From Acidimangrovimonas pyrenivorans (lineage in GTDB: Bacteria > Pseudomonadota > Alphaproteobacteria > Rhodobacterales > Rhodobacteraceae): a stretch of DNA of 64,000 bases. The notes beneath the pieces were generated by a model. The model had not been told where the DNA came from. It saw only the letters and a program-made list of their open reading frames with translations, and did no database searches. This document shows, one piece after another, positions 9,641 through 17,978 of the stretch (positions are counted from its first letter, which is position 1; every line of letters starts with the position of its first letter). Location: the NCBI RefSeq assembly GCF_042643245.1, contig NZ_JBHRSK010000007.1, positions 62,001-126,000 of the forward strand. Direction: 5' to 3'. The translations under genes and the position numbers were made by a program.

Positions 9641-12600
9641 GGGAGAGCGGCTCCCGCAAGAGGGACCCGCGCGCTGGACGATCGAAACCTGGCTGGCCGA
9701 GATCGGGCTGGCCGTCTACAGCGACAATTTCGCCCGTGCCGACATCGATTTCGAGGTGCTGCCGCATCTGACCGAGGACGACCTGAAGGAACTCGGCGTC
9801 GCCTCGCTGGGCCATCGCCGCAAGATCCTCGCCCGGGTCGCCGCCCTGCGCGCCGGCACCGGCAGCGATGCCGCGCTGGCCGAACGGCGCTACCTGACGG
9901 TGCTGTTCTGCGACCTGGTCGGCTCGACCGCCCTGGCCGAGCGGCTGGGGGCCGAACGTTTTCACGAGACCATCGGCAGGTTCTACCGCGCCGTCGAGGC
10001 CGCGACCCGGCGCTTCGGCGGCTATGTCGCCCAGTATCACGGCGACGGCGTGCTGGTCTATTTCGGCTATGCCAACCCGATCGAGGACGCCGCCGGGCGC
10101 GCGGTCGATGCCGGGCTGGCGGCGCTGGAAGGGGTGGCGCGGCTGCGTGGCCAGGCCGGTCCGCTGGCTGCCCGGATCGGCATCGCCAGCGGCCTGGTCG
10201 TCATCGACGGCCACCGCCCCGGCGTGCCGGCCGGCACCGGCCGCGCCTTCGGCGCCACGGTCAACCTGGCCGCCCGGGTGCAGGCCGCGGCCGAACCCGG
10301 CGGCATCGTCATCGCCGAGGCCACCGGGGCGCTGGTGCGCGACGGCTTCCGCCTGCGCCCGCTCGGGCCGCAGCCGCTGAAGGGGATCGAGGCGCCGGTG
10401 CCGCTCTTCGCCGTGACCGGCCGCCTTGCCGCCGACACCGCCGCCGCCGCGCGGCCCGGCCGCGCCCGCTTCGTCAACCGCACCGCAGAGCGCGCCGCCC
10501 TCGCCAGCGCCTGGGAGCGGGTGCGGGACGGCGCCGGCGGGCTGGTGCTGGTCACCGGCGAGGCCGGGATGGGCAAGTCGCGGCTGGTGCACGAGTTCAC
10601 CGAGGGCCTGGTCGCAGAGGGCACCACCGTGCGGCGCTTCGCCTGCGCCCCGCATGGCCAGGACACGCCCTTCCACCCCTTCAGCGGCCGGGGCGACGCG
10701 CTGCCGGAAGCGGCCCGCCTGCCGGCCGGAGAGCCCGCCGGCGCCACCCCGAACGACCGCCGGCGCCAGCGCGCCCGGCGCATCGGGGCGCTGGCCGCCG
10801 GGCTGGCCGATGGCGGCGCCGGCGCGCCGCATGTGGTCTGGCTCGAAGACATGCACTGGGCCGACCCCTCGACCGCCGCGGTGGTGGCGGAACTGCTGAG
10901 CCGGCCGCGGCCCGGTCTGCTGCTGATCGTCACCAGCCGGCCGCCGCTCGACCCGCTGTGGAACGACGCGCGGCTGCCGGTCCAGCGGATCGCGCTCACC
11001 GCCCTGTCGCCCGATCACACCCGCGACCTGATCCGCAATGCCATGGGCATGGCCTCTCAGGGGCAGGAAGCCCTGGTCACGGCCCTGACCCGGCGTGCCG
11101 ACGGCGTGCCGATCTTCGCCGAGGAACTGGGCTGCGAGATGCGCGACCGGCTGGTGGCGTCGCCGGACGCCGCCGGCAACGCCCCGGCTTCGCCGGATCG
11201 GCTCGAGGTGATCCCGGCCAGCCTGCATCAGAGCCTGCAGGCCCGGATCGACCGCCTCCGCGCCGGCCGGCCGCTGCTGCGCCTCGCCGCAAGCTACGGC
11301 CGCGCCAGCCCGGTCTCGATGCTGCGCGACCTGTGGCCCGGCCCCGGCGCCTTCGACAGCGCGCTGGCCGAACTGGTCGAGGCCGGCTTCGGCCAGCTGC
11401 GCCACGGCAGCGGCGACGGCCGCGAGGACCGGCTGGTGATCCGCCACCAGATGGTGCGCGAATGCGCCTATGACATGATCCTGCTGCGCGACCGGCGCCG
11501 CATCCACGATGCCATCGTCAAGGTGCTGAAGGCGCGGTCCAAGCGCGGCATCGAGGTGCCGGCGACGGTGATGGCCGATCACCTCGAACGGGCCGAACGC
11601 CTCGTCGAAGCCGCCGAGACCTGGGCCGAGGCCGGCCGCAACGCCGCGGCGCAATCCGCCGATGCCGAGGCCGTGGCGCTCTACCGCCGCGCCCTCGCCC
11701 TGCTGCCCGCCATCCCCGATGCCGACTGGTGCGACCGGTTCGAGGCCGACACCCTGCTGGCCATGGTGCCGGCCCTGATCGGGGCCGAGGGCTACCGCGC
11801 CTCGGGCCCCGAGGTGATGGACCGCGTGGTCGAGCTCAGCGAGCGGCTCGACGATCCGCAACGCTTCTTTAACGCGATGTTCCTGCAATGGCTCGACCTC
11901 GTGGCCCGGGGCGATATCGATACCGCCCATGACATGTCGCTCGGGCTGGAACGGATGGCGGCCGAGGACGGCTCGGGCGTGCTGCAAATGGTGCTCGACC
12001 GGCTGCTGGGCTCGACCTATATGTTCCGCGGTGAATTCGCCCCCGCGCGCCACCACCTCGACCGTTTCCTTGCCCGCTACCGGCCCGAGGACCATGCCGC
12101 GCCGTTGCGCAGCTTCGGCGCGACCGAGAACTACACCACGGTGCTGTGCTGCGTCTCGGCGATCGAGGCGTTCGAGGCCTCGGACAGCACCGCGACGGAG
12201 GCGATCGGCCGGGCGCTGGCCGCGGCCGAGGCCAACCGGCATGTCCACACCCTGTGCCACACCCTGACCTTCGGCGCCGCCCTGCCGGCGGCGATCCGTG
12301 CCGATTGGGACGGTTTCGCGACCCATCGCGCCCGGCTGGCAACCCTCGCAGAGGATCACGGGCTGGGCTTCTGGCGCCTGGTGGCGACGGTTCTGGACGG
12401 TATCGGGCTGATCGCCGAGGGACGCGGCGCCGACGGGGCCGAAAGCTTCCGCACCGGCAGCGAGGCGCTGGAGGGCCACGGCTTCAGCTTCATGCTGCCG
12501 ACCTTCCGCATGCTTTTCGCCCGCACCGCGCTGGCCCGGCCCGAAACCGCCGGCTTCGCCCCCGACCTGGCCCGGCTGGAGGCCGAGCTGGAGCGGGGCG

Positions 12601-12668
12601 AGCGCTGGTTGCTGGAAGACTGCCGGCGGCTGCGGGCCGAGCTCTGCCCGAGCCCGGCGGCGGAATAG
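9630..12668 (+). CDS. SAM-domain adenylate/guanylate cyclase with NTPase domain
   Basis: 1012 residues. Residues 15-75 form a SAM (sterile alpha motif) domain. Residues 85-265 are a class III nucleotide cyclase: metal-binding Asp94 in LFCDLVGST, Asp139 in YHGDGVLVYFGYA, and Asn212/Arg216 in TVNLAARVQ. A STAND/AAA-like NTPase follows, with Walker A GEAGMGKSR (310-318) and Walker B VVWLEDMHW (403-410), then a helical TPR-like tail. Only about 90 residues separate Walker A from Walker B, shorter than I expect for this family, so part of the NTPase may have been lost. This architecture is typical of alphaproteobacterial cyclase-ATPases thought to make cAMP in response to protein-protein signals. 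It overlaps the FAD oxidase gene. Confidence 0.88.
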   Translation: MSIEGERLPQEGPARWTIETWLAEIGLAVYSDNFARADIDFEVLPHLTEDDLKELGVASLGHRRKILARVAALRAGTGSDAALAERRYLTVLFCDLVGSTALAERLGAERFHETIGRFYRAVEAATRRFGGYVAQYHGDGVLVYFGYANPIEDAAGRAVDAGLAALEGVARLRGQAGPLAARIGIASGLVVIDGHRPGVPAGTGRAFGATVNLAARVQAAAEPGGIVIAEATGALVRDGFRLRPLGPQPLKGIEAPVPLFAVTGRLAADTAAAARPGRARFVNRTAERAALASAWERVRDGAGGLVLVTGEAGMGKSRLVHEFTEGLVAEGTTVRRFACAPHGQDTPFHPFSGRGDALPEAARLPAGEPAGATPNDRRRQRARRIGALAAGLADGGAGAPHVVWLEDMHWADPSTAAVVAELLSRPRPGLLLIVTSRPPLDPLWNDARLPVQRIALTALSPDHTRDLIRNAMGMASQGQEALVTALTRRADGVPIFAEELGCEMRDRLVASPDAAGNAPASPDRLEVIPASLHQSLQARIDRLRAGRPLLRLAASYGRASPVSMLRDLWPGPGAFDSALAELVEAGFGQLRHGSGDGREDRLVIRHQMVRECAYDMILLRDRRRIHDAIVKVLKARSKRGIEVPATVMADHLERAERLVEAAETWAEAGRNAAAQSADAEAVALYRRALALLPAIPDADWCDRFEADTLLAMVPALIGAEGYRASGPEVMDRVVELSERLDDPQRFFNAMFLQWLDLVARGDIDTAHDMSLGLERMAAEDGSGVLQMVLDRLLGSTYMFRGEFAPARHHLDRFLARYRPEDHAAPLRSFGATENYTTVLCCVSAIEAFEASDSTATEAIGRALAAAEANRHVHTLCHTLTFGAALPAAIRADWDGFATHRARLATLAEDHGLGFWRLVATVLDGIGLIAEGRGADGAESFRTGSEALEGHGFSFMLPTFRMLFARTALARPETAGFAPDLARLEAELERGERWLLEDCRRLRAELCPSPAAE

Positions 12669-12701
12669 CCCGCGCGCTCCGCCGCGTCGGCCGGGAATGG
12701 C

Positions 12702-13760
12702 TCAGCCGAGGATGCGCACCGTCTCGACGATGGCGAAGACCAGCATGAACAGCACCAGCGGGATCGCCGACAGGCTGAAGGCCAGCCGGCGGTTCTTCGG
12801 CCCGGCCACCATCCACAGTTCCTCGGCGGTCTGCGGCATCAGCGCCATGATCTCGGAATTCGACAACCCGCCGCGCTGCGCCCTGGCCCAGCGCCGCGCC
12901 TCGGCGCCGTTCCACTGCACCACCACCAGCATGATCGCGGCCAGCAGGATCAGGCAGGTCGGCGTCCACATCAGGAAACCGCCGGTCGCCTCGTCCGCCT
13001 TGGCTGCCATGCCGAAGGCCCGGTCATAGGCGGGATAGACCACCATCGGCTTCAGCGTCATCGCCGCGCCGATCAGGATCTGGCCGAAACTGGCGCCGAT
13101 CAGCATCATCTGGCGCCGGCCGTGCGGCGCGGCGACCGGCGGGTCGCGCGGGTCGAACAGGGTGAGGAAGAACAGCAGGCCGGTGGCGAAGGCGCTGAGA
13201 TTGAGCGCGATATGCAGCGGGACGTGGCGCAGGGCGGCGTTCTGCACCGGCGGCAGGGCCCAGAAATAAAGCGTCAGGATGAACAGCGCCGATGCCGGCA
13301 GCGGCCGGGCCAGCGCCCGCAGCGCCCGCTTGGGCGCCCCGCGATGCGGCAGGGCCCGGGCGAGGCGCCGGCGCCCCTGCCCCGGCAGCCCGGCCAGCAG
13401 CGCCGAAACCGGGGCCGACAGCGCGATCAGCATCGGTCCGGCGACGCGCAGCATCAGCTGCTGCACGGCGTGGAGCCAGTATTGATGCTCGGCCATCCGG
13501 TCGAGCGGCGATTGCAGCGCGGCATAGATCAGCACCAGCGCGGCATAGAACAGGGTCTGGCGCCAGGCCGCTACCGGCCGCTTGCGCGCCGCTAGGCGAT
13601 CGACACCGGCCATGTAGAGCCAGCCGGCCCCGGCCAGCAGCGCCAGCAGCAGGGGATTGAAACCCCAGGACGCGGCGGAGGGGGCCGCCGGCGCGGCCGA
13701 AGCCGGTCCCGCGGCCAGCATCGCGCCCACCGTCCAGATCATCCTGCCCCGCCGTGCCAA
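12702..13760 (-). CDS. CtaG-family (caa3_CtaG) cytochrome oxidase assembly membrane protein
   Basis: 352 residues. An N-terminal signal-like segment ending ASAAPA is followed by about seven hydrophobic segments, with conserved blocks LIYAALQSPLDRMAEHQYWLHAVQQLMLRVAGP and PLHIALNLSAFATGLLFF. That pattern fits the caa3_CtaG family, which is linked to copper insertion into heme-copper oxidases. (This CtaG is not the Cox11-type CtaG.) It is transcribed divergently from an operon of NosL-like and DUF2946 proteins, which supports a shared role in copper handling at the membrane. The 3' end converges on the cyclase gene with a 33-bp gap. Confidence 0.82.
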   Translation of the reverse strand: MARRGRMIWTVGAMLAAGPASAAPAAPSAASWGFNPLLLALLAGAGWLYMAGVDRLAARKRPVAAWRQTLFYAALVLIYAALQSPLDRMAEHQYWLHAVQQLMLRVAGPMLIALSAPVSALLAGLPGQGRRRLARALPHRGAPKRALRALARPLPASALFILTLYFWALPPVQNAALRHVPLHIALNLSAFATGLLFFLTLFDPRDPPVAAPHGRRQMMLIGASFGQILIGAAMTLKPMVVYPAYDRAFGMAAKADEATGGFLMWTPTCLILLAAIMLVVVQWNGAEARRWARAQRGGLSNSEIMALMPQTAEELWMVAGPKNRRLAFSLSAIPLVLFMLVFAIVETVRILG

Positions 13761-13951
13761 GTCCCTCTCCCTCGCCCGCTGCGCCAGAGCGGCGCGGCAG
13801 GATAGCCCGGGGGCCGGGCGGCGCTCAACGCGGCCAACCTCACGATCCCGTGAGCAGCGCCTGCCCGGTCACATGGTCGCATGTTCGCCGGCTGATCGGA
13901 AATTGAGCAATGTCAAATCCATCGCTATCGTTCACGGCTATGAGAGGGGGA

Positions 13952-14446
13952 ATGAGACCAGCGCAACCGCATCACGGGCGCCCCGCCCGCCCCGCACCGC
14001 GACCGCTCCGGCCGCGCGGCCGGGCCATGCCGTCGCGACTGCTGCGCAAGCTGGTCTCGGGCCGCGGCGTCGCCCTGTTCGCGATGCTGCTGCAGGTGCT
14101 TCTCTTCACCGATCACATCGGCGCCAGTGCCGTCGCCGGCACCGGCCTGGCCGCGCCCGGCGAACGGCTCGGCCTGCTCCAGGTCTGCACCGGCGAAGGC
14201 ATCGTCTACATGACCCCGGACGGCCGCCGCGTCGACGGGCCACAGGATGGCTCGGGCCAGGCCGGACATTCCTGCCCGGTCTGCGCCAGCGCGGCCATGG
14301 GCAGCTTCGACTCTCCCCAAGGCGTGGCCGTTCCGGTCTTCGCCGCCCACCTGATCGCGCTTCCCGTCCCGTCCCTTCGGGAAGCCGCGGTCGTGGTGCT
14401 GCGCAGGGCCAAGGCCACGCCGATCCGGGCGCCGCCTGTCGCCTGA
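13952..14446 (+). CDS. DUF2946-like small secreted protein with CPVC motif
   Basis: About 164 residues from ATG 13952, which follows an AG-rich stretch; 13910, 13940 and 14027 are alternative starts. A basic, Pro-rich leader precedes a hydrophobic segment (VALFAMLLQVLLFTDHIG), then LLQVCTGEGIVYMTPDG and a HSCPVCASAAMG motif. This layout resembles DUF2946 proteins, often found beside copper-related TonB receptors or Sco/NosL genes. The cysteines could bind copper, but that is inference. First gene of the operon running to 18973. Confidence 0.6.
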   Translation: MRPAQPHHGRPARPAPRPLRPRGRAMPSRLLRKLVSGRGVALFAMLLQVLLFTDHIGASAVAGTGLAAPGERLGLLQVCTGEGIVYMTPDGRRVDGPQDGSGQAGHSCPVCASAAMGSFDSPQGVAVPVFAAHLIALPVPSLREAAVVVLRRAKATPIRAPPVA

Positions 14447-14588
14447 TCGCGTCCCTTCGCGATTCGCCTCACCGTGCCTGCCCCCGCCGGGGCCGGGCCG
14501 TTCCGGCCGGATCGCCTTCGATCCCACTTCACCCGACGCCCAGGCGCCCGAAAGCGGAGCGGCCGGCGCATGCACACAGGATAGACAG

Positions 14589-15197
14589 ATGAAACGTCGC
14601 GATTTCCTCATGACCAGCTCGATCGGCATGGTCGCCACCGCCACCGCCGCGGGCACCGCCCAGGCCGAGATGGCGATGCCCAAGATGCCTTGGGAATGGA
14701 CCGCCGAGAACGGCCTCGCCCGCTTTCTCAAGCCCGACCCCAAGCCGCTGGAAAACGAGTTCGAGAAATATCCGCGCTGCCCCTATTGCGGCATGATGCG
14801 CAAGATGTTCAGCCAGACCCGGCACCTGATCGTCTATGACGACGACACGGTCGACGGCACCTGCTCGCTGCATTGCGCGGCGATCTCGCTGGCGCTGAAC
14901 ATGGATCGCGGCCCGCGCACGATCTATGCCGGCGATGCCGGGGCCGAGGGCAAGGTCAAGCCGCTCGCCGATACCGCCGCCATGACCTATGTCGTCGATC
15001 CCGAAAAGCCGGGCACCATGACCAAGACCTCGAAATGGGCCTATACCGACAGGGCCAAGGCCGAGGCCGCCGCCGGCGGGAAGGCGCTGCTGGTCAGCTT
15101 TGACGACGCGCTGGTTGCCGCCTATGCCGACATGGCCCGGGACACGATCAACATCCGCAAGCGCCGGGCCGAACGCCGCGCCCGCGCCGGCGACTGA
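14589..15197 (+). CDS. NosL-like protein with twin-arginine signal
   Basis: 202 residues. The N-terminus MKRRDFLMTSS is a twin-arginine type signal, ending near AQA. The NosL hallmark RCPYCGMMRK (Cys64, Cys67, Met69/70) is followed by a second pair in GTCSLHCAA (Cys92, Cys96) where NosL proteins have the FCS segment. NosL proteins bind Cu(I) in the periplasm and help mature the copper sites of nitrous oxide reductase. No nosZ, nosR, nosD, nosF or nosY is here, so another copper acceptor is likely. It starts 142 bp after the DUF2946 gene and precedes a second NosL-type gene. Confidence 0.78.
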   Translation: MKRRDFLMTSSIGMVATATAAGTAQAEMAMPKMPWEWTAENGLARFLKPDPKPLENEFEKYPRCPYCGMMRKMFSQTRHLIVYDDDTVDGTCSLHCAAISLALNMDRGPRTIYAGDAGAEGKVKPLADTAAMTYVVDPEKPGTMTKTSKWAYTDRAKAEAAAGGKALLVSFDDALVAAYADMARDTINIRKRRAERRARAGD

Positions 15198-15270
15198 GCC
15201 GGCGGCCGCGCCGCAGCCGCCCCGGGCGACCCGATCCGCCCGGGGCGCGTTTCCAGTGAAAGGATACAGG

Positions 15271-15810
15271 ATGTGCAATCATTCCTCGCCCGCCTCGCGG
15301 CGGCAGGTGCTGGGGCGGATGCTGGCCGGCATTGCCGCGCTCGGCCTCGGCTCCGGCCTGCGCATGGCCCGCGCCGATGCGGCGCAGGTCACCCTGCCGC
15401 CGCCCGGCCCGCGCGACACCTGCCCGGTCTGCGGCATGTTCGTCGCCAAGTACCCCGAATGGGTCACCACCGTGCAATATGACGACGGCAAGGCGGACCA
15501 TTTCGATGGCCCGAAGGATTTCTTCAAATACCTCGCCGACCTCGAGAAATACGCCCCCGGCTACAGCCTCGAGCGGATCACCGGCATGGGCGTGACCGAG
15601 TATTACGGCCTCAAGCTGGTCGATGCCCGGCAGGCGATCTATGTCCTCGGCTCGGACGTGCTCGGCCCGATGGGGCATGAGCTGGTGCCGCTGATGAACG
15701 ATGCCGACGCGGCCGATTTCATCAAGGACCATGCCGGCAAGAAGCTGGTCCATTTCGCCGAGGTGACGCCGAAGATGCTGGCCGGCCTCGACGCCGGGCG
15801 CTTCGAGTGA
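15271..15810 (+). CDS. NosL family protein
   Basis: 179 residues from ATG 15271, preceded by AAAGGA at proper spacing. The frame is open upstream to 15100, but that part overlaps the previous gene. It has a Tat-like signal (SRRQVLGRM) and the canonical DTCPVCGMFVAKYPEW motif (Cys51, Cys54, Met56), then YDDGKADHFDGPKDFFKYL as in NosL. It lacks the second cysteine pair of its upstream neighbour, so the two proteins are not redundant copies. Predicted periplasmic copper-binding chaperone; partner unknown. The next gene overlaps its stop by 4 bp. Confidence 0.85.
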   Translation: MCNHSSPASRRQVLGRMLAGIAALGLGSGLRMARADAAQVTLPPPGPRDTCPVCGMFVAKYPEWVTTVQYDDGKADHFDGPKDFFKYLADLEKYAPGYSLERITGMGVTEYYGLKLVDARQAIYVLGSDVLGPMGHELVPLMNDADAADFIKDHAGKKLVHFAEVTPKMLAGLDAGRFE

Positions 15811-16148
15811 GACTGCGACCGCAACGACGGTCGGGCCCGGTCTTCCTCGGGCTGGCCGTGCTGGCCGCGGCGCTGGCGGGAGAGCTGGGCCATGCCTGGC
15901 TCACCGCCCCCGCCGGCGCCGCCCGGCTCGAGCGTGAACGCGCGATCGTCCGCGCCCTCGGCCTGACCGACACCGCCCTGTTCACCGAGGCGCGCTATAC
16001 CCGCAACCCGGCGCTGGCCGACCTCAACTCGGCCTTCCAGGACCACCCGCTGGCCTTCGATCACTTCCCCTCAGCCAGCATCGTGCCGGTCCCCGCCCTG
16101 CCCGCCTCCGGAACCCTGAGTTTCTCCGACAAGGAGCCTGCCCGATGA
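15807..16148 (+). CDS. Small membrane-anchored protein of the NosL-ABC operon
   Basis: 113 residues, GTG start overlapping the upstream TGA. A single N-terminal hydrophobic segment (VFLGLAVLAAALAGELGHAWL) is followed by a polar periplasmic part with no cysteine. I do not recognise a family. The tight couplings on both sides (4-bp overlaps) say it is translated with the NosL protein and the ABC permease and probably works with them. Confidence 0.7.
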   Translation: MRLRPQRRSGPVFLGLAVLAAALAGELGHAWLTAPAGAARLERERAIVRALGLTDTALFTEARYTRNPALADLNSAFQDHPLAFDHFPSASIVPVPALPASGTLSFSDKEPAR

Positions 16149-17287
16149 TCCCCTGGTTCCGCCGCCAACGCGCGCTGGCCGATTACACCCTCGCCGCCCT
16201 CGCCCGCCGCCGGGTCAAGAACATCGCCCTCGTGCTGATCTACGCGCTGGTCGTCTTCGCCCTCGCCTCGGCGATGTTCTTCGCCTCGTCGTTGCGGCAC
16301 GAGACGACGCAGGTGCTGGAAGGCGCGCCCGAGCTGGTGGTGCAAAAGCTGGTGCTCGGCCGGCAGGACCTGATCCCCGGCGACACGGTCGAGAAGATCG
16401 CCGCGATCCGCGGCGTCACCTCGGCCAAGGGCCGGCTCTGGGGCTATTTCTACGACCGGATCAACGGCGCCAATTACACCGTGATGGTGCCCGACGACCC
16501 GGCGCTGATGCCGCCGCCGGGCAGTGTCGCGGTCGGCGAAGGCGTGCCGCGCAGTCGCGGCTTCACCTGGGACGGCGCGCCGCTCTTCCTCAGCCGCCAG
16601 GTCGGCGAGCTGAAGAAATTCACCGTCAGCCGCACCTTCAAGCGCGACTCGGCGCTGATGACCTCGGACCTCGTGCTGATGAACGCCGACGATTTCCGCA
16701 GCTTCTTCGGCATCGCCCCCGGCCTCTACACCGATGTCGTCGCCAAGATCCGCAACCCGAACGAGGTCGCCACCATCGTCGACAAGGCCTCGAAGGCGAT
16801 GCCCGAGATGCGCTTCGTCACCCGCCACGATATCGAACGCACCTACCAGAAGTTGTTCGACTGGCGCGAGGGCGTGCTGGCGGCGCTGGCCGGGGCGGCG
16901 TTGCTCGCCTTCGTCATCTTCGCCGCCGAGAAGGCCTCGGGCCTGTCGGCCGAGGAGGCGCGCGAGATCGGCATCCTCAAGGCGGTCGGCTGGAACACGA
17001 GCGACGTGATCGCGATGAAGCTGTGGGAGGGCGGGCTGGTCTCGGTCGGCGCCTTCCTGCTTGGCACCGCCGCCGCCTATATCCACGTCTTCGTCTTCTC
17101 CGGCGCCGGGCTGGCGCCGGTGCTCAAGGGTTGGGCGGTGATCTATCCCGACTTCCCGCTCACCCCGCAGATCGACGCACTGCAGCTGACCACCCTGGCC
17201 CTGCTGACCACCCTGCCCTACATGGCCGCGACGCTGGTGCCGATCTGGCGCACCGCCTCGGCCGATCCCGACGCGATCATGCGCTGA
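16145..17287 (+). CDS. ABC transporter permease, FtsX/MacB type
   Basis: 380 residues. One N-terminal membrane segment (NIALVLIYALVVFALASAMFFASS) is followed by a large periplasmic domain of about 230 residues and three C-terminal segments; the block AREIGILKAVGWNTSDVIAMK is the FtsX-family cytoplasmic loop. Such permeases (MacB, LolCE, FtsX) usually transmit mechanical force to periplasmic partners or move lipoproteins and peptides rather than ions. The neighbouring NosL proteins suggest it acts on a copper-protein maturation step (inference). It overlaps the upstream gene by 4 bp. Confidence 0.85.
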   Translation: MIPWFRRQRALADYTLAALARRRVKNIALVLIYALVVFALASAMFFASSLRHETTQVLEGAPELVVQKLVLGRQDLIPGDTVEKIAAIRGVTSAKGRLWGYFYDRINGANYTVMVPDDPALMPPPGSVAVGEGVPRSRGFTWDGAPLFLSRQVGELKKFTVSRTFKRDSALMTSDLVLMNADDFRSFFGIAPGLYTDVVAKIRNPNEVATIVDKASKAMPEMRFVTRHDIERTYQKLFDWREGVLAALAGAALLAFVIFAAEKASGLSAEEAREIGILKAVGWNTSDVIAMKLWEGGLVSVGAFLLGTAAAYIHVFVFSGAGLAPVLKGWAVIYPDFPLTPQIDALQLTTLALLTTLPYMAATLVPIWRTASADPDAIMR

Positions 17288-17297
17288 GGAGACCCGG

Positions 17298-17978
17298 ATG
17301 ATCACCCTGACCGCCGTCACCAAGCTTTACAACGAGGGCCGCCCGAACGAGGTGCAGGCCCTGCGCGGCATCGACCTGACGATCGCCCGCAACGCCGTCA
17401 CCGTGCTCAAGGGCCCCAGCGGCTCGGGCAAGACGACGCTGCTGTCGCTGATCGCCTGCATGGCGCGGCCGACCTCGGGCCGGGTCCATCTCGATGGCGA
17501 ACTGGTCTCGGGCCTGCCCGAGAAATTCCTCACCGAGCTGCGCCGCACCACTTTCGGCTTCGTCTTCCAGCGCTTCAACCTGATCCGCGGGCTGAGCGTG
17601 CTGGAGAACGTCATGCTGCCCGCCGCGCCGCTGGGGCTGGAACATGCCGCGGTCCGGGCCCGGGCGCTGGAACATCTCGACGCGCTCGACCTCGGTCCCC
17701 GCGCCGACAGCCCGGTCGAATACCTCTCGGGCGGCGAGGCCCAGCGCGCCACCATCGCCCGCGCCCTGATCAACGACCCGCCGATCCTGATCGCCGACGA
17801 GCCGACCGCCAATCTCGACACCGCCCTGACCGAGCGCTTCCTCGAGATCGTCGCCGCCGAACGCGCGGCCGGCCGGACCGTGGTGATCACCAGCCACGAC
17901 CCGCGAATCTGGGGCGCCGAGGGGGTCGACGCCGTGGTCGAGCTGCGTGACGGCGCGATCACGGGGGAATTCGCGTGA
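17298..17978 (+). CDS. ABC transporter ATP-binding protein, MacB/LolD type
   Basis: 226 residues. Walker A GPSGSGKTT, Q-loop region FQRFNLIRGLSVLENV, signature LSGGEAQRATIARAL, Walker B ILIADEPTANLD and switch His in TSHDP are all present, so it should be an active ATPase. The LSGGE and PTANLD style is that of the LolD/MacB/FtsE group, matching the FtsX-type permease encoded 10 bp upstream. Confidence 0.9.
   Translation: MITLTAVTKLYNEGRPNEVQALRGIDLTIARNAVTVLKGPSGSGKTTLLSLIACMARPTSGRVHLDGELVSGLPEKFLTELRRTTFGFVFQRFNLIRGLSVLENVMLPAAPLGLEHAAVRARALEHLDALDLGPRADSPVEYLSGGEAQRATIARALINDPPILIADEPTANLDTALTERFLEIVAAERAAGRTVVITSHDPRIWGAEGVDAVVELRDGAITGEFA

Noticed and set aside
9078..12479. 1133-codon minus-strand frame opposite the cyclase gene
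   Set aside because: Antisense shadow of a gene with clear catalytic motifs; low-complexity composition.
14589..17978. A nos (nitrous oxide reductase) operon
   Set aside because: Only NosL-type proteins are present; nosZ, nosR and nosD are absent, and the ABC pair is of the FtsX/LolD type rather than NosF/NosY.
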